From G963691835 sp963691835 (GTDB lineage Bacteria; Pseudomonadota; Alphaproteobacteria; Thalassobaculales; Thalassobaculaceae), in assembly GCA_963691835.1 (NCBI GenBank), contig OY829383.1, positions 2,046,001 to 2,110,000 on the forward strand: a DNA stretch of 64,000 nt, in the 5' to 3' direction. Position numbers and translations under genes: made by a program. The notes below the pieces were generated by a model. The model had not been told where the DNA came from, did no database searches, and saw only the letters and a program-made list of their open reading frames with translations. This document shows positions 61,485 to 64,000 of this stretch, piece by piece (position 1 is the first letter of the stretch; every line of letters begins with the position of its first letter).

Positions 61485-62663
61485 ATGTCGAAGACCCGGT
61501 TCCTTTTTCTGAATGTCGGCCATCTGCTCGACCACATGTTCATTCTGCTGTTCCCGGCCGTGGCGGCTCTGGCGGCAGCGGAGTTCGGGACCGAGTACGC
61601 GGTCCTGCTTGCGCTGACCACCGGCAGCTTCGTGGCATGGGGCAGTTGCTCTCTCCCCAGTGGCTGGCTTGGCGACAAGTGGGGCCGGGACCAGATGCTG
61701 GCGGTCTTCTTCTTCGGCATCGGCGGGGCGTCGGTCCTCGTCGGGCTTTCCCAGGGATACTGGCAGATCGGGATATCGCTGACATTGCTCGGCGTGTTTG
61801 CGGCGATCTATCACCCGGTGGGCATTCCCATGGTCTCAGAGGGAGGCGGTGCCGTCGGCCGGCGTCTCGGCATCAACGGGGTTTGGGGCAACATCGGCGT
61901 TGCGATTTCCCCCCTGGCGGCGGGGCTCATGGCAGATACCTTCGGCTGGCGGACCGCGTTCATCGTGCCGGGTTTTGTCTCGATCTTGATCGGCTTTGCG
62001 TGGCTAAAAGTCATGCGGGCGACGGCGCTCGAAGGGGCCGCCGCCAAGAAGAAAGGACCGGAAAGCCCGCCCGTGGACTGGAAACGGGTTCTGCTGGTGG
62101 TCGTCATCACCACGGCCCTGGGCGGTTTCATCTTCAATACCACGACCATTTCCTTCCCGAAGGTCCTGGACGAGCGGATGTTGAGCCTCGACTACACCGC
62201 AACCACGATTGGTGCTATCGCCATGGCGGTTTATGTGGGGGCGGCCTTCTCGCAGATCGTTGTTGGCAACATGATCGACCGGTATCCCATCAAGCCGATC
62301 TTCCTGACGTTGGCCGCTGGGCAGGCCATCGCGCTCTACTGGGCAATCTCAGCGGACGGCTGGCCGATGGTCGCGGCAGCGGTGATCGTGATGATCCTGG
62401 TCTTCGGCCAAATCCCCATCAACGACACCCTGATTACCCGTTACACCCCCAACAGTTGGCGGGGCCGGGTCTTCGGCGCGAAGCACGTGATCACCTTCAC
62501 GATTTCGGCCACGGTCGTGCCGACGATCGCCGGGCTCCACGAGTTCGGCGGCGGTTTCTCGACCCTGTTCCTGATCGCGTCAGTCGTCGCGGTCGGCATC
62601 ACAGCGACGGTCACGTTCCTGCCGGGCCGGACTTCGTCCCGTCCGGTGTTGGCCGAGAGCTAG
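61485..62663 (+). CDS. MFS transporter
   Basis: Twelve-helix major facilitator protein, 392 residues. The motif between helices 2 and 3 is SGWLGDKWGRDQML; the segment FAAIYHPVGIPMVSEGG resembles fosmidomycin/drug-efflux (Fsr-like) members. The second half repeats IVVGNMIDRYPIKPIFLTL. A strong GGGAGG ribosome-binding site precedes the ATG by four bases. Divergent from the AraC regulator. Substrate unknown. Confidence 0.88.
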   Translation: MSKTRFLFLNVGHLLDHMFILLFPAVAALAAAEFGTEYAVLLALTTGSFVAWGSCSLPSGWLGDKWGRDQMLAVFFFGIGGASVLVGLSQGYWQIGISLTLLGVFAAIYHPVGIPMVSEGGGAVGRRLGINGVWGNIGVAISPLAAGLMADTFGWRTAFIVPGFVSILIGFAWLKVMRATALEGAAAKKKGPESPPVDWKRVLLVVVITTALGGFIFNTTTISFPKVLDERMLSLDYTATTIGAIAMAVYVGAAFSQIVVGNMIDRYPIKPIFLTLAAGQAIALYWAISADGWPMVAAAVIVMILVFGQIPINDTLITRYTPNSWRGRVFGAKHVITFTISATVVPTIAGLHEFGGGFSTLFLIASVVAVGITATVTFLPGRTSSRPVLAES

Positions 62664-62670
62664 AGCCAAA

Positions 62671-62718
62671 TCAGCGGTTATCGGACCATTCTGTGATTCG
62701 ATAACCGCTGAAAATTTT
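62671..62718. terminator. Terminator after the MFS gene
   Basis: Perfect 13-base arms TCAGCGGTTATCG (62671-62683) and CGATAACCGCTGA (62699-62711) with a 15-base loop, followed by AAATTTTCTT. It separates the convergent MFS and SirB1-family genes. The long loop is unusual, and an operator-like role is possible. Confidence 0.7.
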
Positions 62719-62772
62719 CTTCTAAAACAGAAAGATAGAGCAGGTTCGTACCCGGCCTCACCCCGCTCCGGC

Positions 62773-63630
62773 TCAGTTCAACTGGCGCCGAAGCGACTGA
62801 AGGGTTTGCGCGAGAGCATGGCGGGCGGCATTTGTTCCGTTGCCCGCCTCGATGAAGTGCTCCAACCGCCGGATGGCTTCCCTGAGGCGGCCCAGATGGG
62901 CCTCGATCATCGCCGCTTCCCGGATCAGACCGGGGTCCGCGGGCGCCATCGCGACCATCCGCTCCAGAACTTCCAGGCCACGCTCCGCATCGCCTTGCTG
63001 GATCAGCCGCAGTTTGATGTTGTTTTGAAGGCGCAACAAAATCTGCCGATCGGACACCTCGGCCCAGTGTTCGGGCTTGAGTTCGGCATCGGCGGAGGTC
63101 ATCCGGCGGAGCAGCGCCCGCAGCTCTCCCGTGTCCCTTTCCACCCCGCCGTGAAAGGGATCCAACACACGGCGGGCCGTGCCTTGGTCCAGCCGGATCA
63201 GGAAATGGCCCGGAAAAGCGAGCCCGCACGCCGACCAACCCAGCCGGCGCGCGGTGTGGATCCAAAGAATGCCAAGGGCGACGGGCAGCCCCCGTTTCCG
63301 GTCGATGACCCGCATCAGATTCGCGTTCTGGAGGTCATCGTAGGTCCGGTCGTCACCCAGATAGCCGTGCGCCTCCTCCAGTGCCTCCCGCAGAATCTCG
63401 CCACCGTCGACATCATCATCGCCCTGGGTACCGCCGGTCAGAAGCTGCTGGGCTGTCTCGCCAAGGGTCTCCAGATGCTCCTCATACCGGTCGACAGGGA
63501 CGCCCGGCCGATCGAGCGCGGCAATGGCAAGAGCCACACCGGCGATGTCGACGGGAGCATCCCCAGCCTCGGCGACGGACCGGAAGGCGGCGGAGGCATG
63601 CGCGGCGGCGTCTGCACCCGGTGCGCTCAC
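62773..63630 (-). CDS. SirB1-family protein (transglutaminase-like with TPR)
   Basis: 285 residues from a GTG start. The N-terminal two thirds match SirB1/YchA: NANLMRVIDRKRGLPVALGI, WSACGLAFPGHFLIRLD and RVLDPFHGG, a papain-like fold in which the usual cysteine nucleophile is not obvious. The C-terminal 90 residues are TPR-like (RLIQQGDAERGLEVLERMVA). Function unknown. It is 34 bases downstream of the BON-domain gene on the same strand. Confidence 0.87.
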   Translation of the reverse strand: MSAPGADAAAHASAAFRSVAEAGDAPVDIAGVALAIAALDRPGVPVDRYEEHLETLGETAQQLLTGGTQGDDDVDGGEILREALEEAHGYLGDDRTYDDLQNANLMRVIDRKRGLPVALGILWIHTARRLGWSACGLAFPGHFLIRLDQGTARRVLDPFHGGVERDTGELRALLRRMTSADAELKPEHWAEVSDRQILLRLQNNIKLRLIQQGDAERGLEVLERMVAMAPADPGLIREAAMIEAHLGRLREAIRRLEHFIEAGNGTNAARHALAQTLQSLRRQLN

Positions 63631-63664
63631 CGCGCCGCGGTCCCTGAGGTCTTAGTCCGGACCC

Positions 63665-64000
63665 TCACGTTCTGGGCTCCGCAATCCGGACGTAACTTGT
63701 GACGTCGCGGACATACTTCACGTTCCGACCGTGATTGACCACGCGGTCCAGCTCGTCGGCTGACCGTGCGATGCCGAACAGATAGATCCGACCGTTCACG
63801 GTGGCGATGGAGTAGTTGATCGAGCGGACGGCGCTATCGAAGATCAGCTTCTGGCGCAGTGTCGCGGCGATGAGCTGATCCCGCGCCGCGTCGACGATGG
63901 ATGAGCTGTCGTCCACCTGAAGCTCATTGATCACTTCTTGCACGCCCTGGACCTGCCAGGTGAGGCGTGTGGCTTCGACCCTGTCCTCCGGTGTCGGCAC
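63665..64000 (-). CDS. BON-domain protein, 5' end beyond window
   Basis: The C-terminal 111 residues of an exported BON-domain protein. The part present contains the end of one BON module (EVINELQVDDSSSIVDAARD) and a full second one (INYSIATVNGRIYLFGIARSADELDRV, shown in parts), ending KYVRDVTSYVRI. Homologues are lipoproteins or periplasmic proteins of about 200 residues. The start lies outside the window, so signal peptide and lipobox cannot be checked. Confidence 0.88.
   Translation of the reverse strand: MPTPEDRVEATRLTWQVQGVQEVINELQVDDSSSIVDAARDQLIAATLRQKLIFDSAVRSINYSIATVNGRIYLFGIARSADELDRVVNHGRNVKYVRDVTSYVRIAEPRT

Overview
The window is a GC-rich stretch of chromosome that looks alphaproteobacterial, most likely Rhodospirillales or a related order. 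The clues are the hemE/hemJ/rho and ppsR/maf/coaE/dnaQ neighbourhoods, the ffh-rpsP-rimM-trmD-rplS operon, the chorismate mutase/HisC-like/TyrC trio, the cisplatin-response type DNA ligase with its exonuclease, and the PpsR/PpdK pair. No tRNA, rRNA, insertion sequence, prophage or CRISPR array was seen. The first gene (pgk) and the last (a BON-domain protein) run off the window edges.

Layout. 1-4240 (minus): pgk, rho, hemJ, hemE. 4241-4642: non-coding gap with an AT-rich patch and five imperfect DnaA boxes, a candidate replication origin. 4643-7453 (plus): ppsR, maf-like, coaE, dnaQ. 7530-11364 (minus): the ribosome and SRP operon. 11601-15980 (plus): a DUF255 thioredoxin-fold protein, an alkylated-DNA repair protein, a dienelactone hydrolase and a quinone oxidoreductase. 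16029-18628 (minus): DNA ligase and exonuclease.

18644-36993 is an accessory region for glycan and modification chemistry. A tightly coupled minus-strand operon holds a TPR-glycosyltransferase, a DAHP-synthase-like enzyme with altered active-site residues, an AroE-like reductase, a stand-alone SAF-domain protein, a GT2, two CMP-sugar-synthetase-like proteins (one degenerate) and a SIS-only arabinose-5-phosphate isomerase-like protein. The inferred product is an unusual CMP-activated 3-deoxy-ulosonic acid that is then transferred to an acceptor. Next to it are a TPR-GT2-GT92 fusion, a nucleotide-sugar dehydrogenase, a JmjC-like protein that has lost its iron ligands, a second TPR-glycosyltransferase and two tandem TPR-2OG-Fe(II) oxygenases. 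Five proteins in about 13.5 kb share the plan of an N-terminal TPR array followed by a modifying enzyme. I consider this region the best candidate for an undescribed system.

37062-64000 returns to core genes: acs, a MazG-like protein paired with a Pycsar-effector-like membrane protein, glyQ-glyS, ppdK, glnK-amtB behind a sigma54-like promoter, mltA, a Tim44-domain protein, fxsA, a histidine phosphatase, secB, an FAD oxidoreductase, a PAS protein, the aromatic amino acid trio, DUF2125, a ChaC-like cyclotransferase, a TauE-type permease, an AraC regulator divergent from an MFS transporter, a SirB1-family protein and the BON protein. PpsR (4.6 kb) and its expected target PpdK (43.7 kb) are both present, so the phosphorylation control of pyruvate/PEP interconversion can be read within this window.
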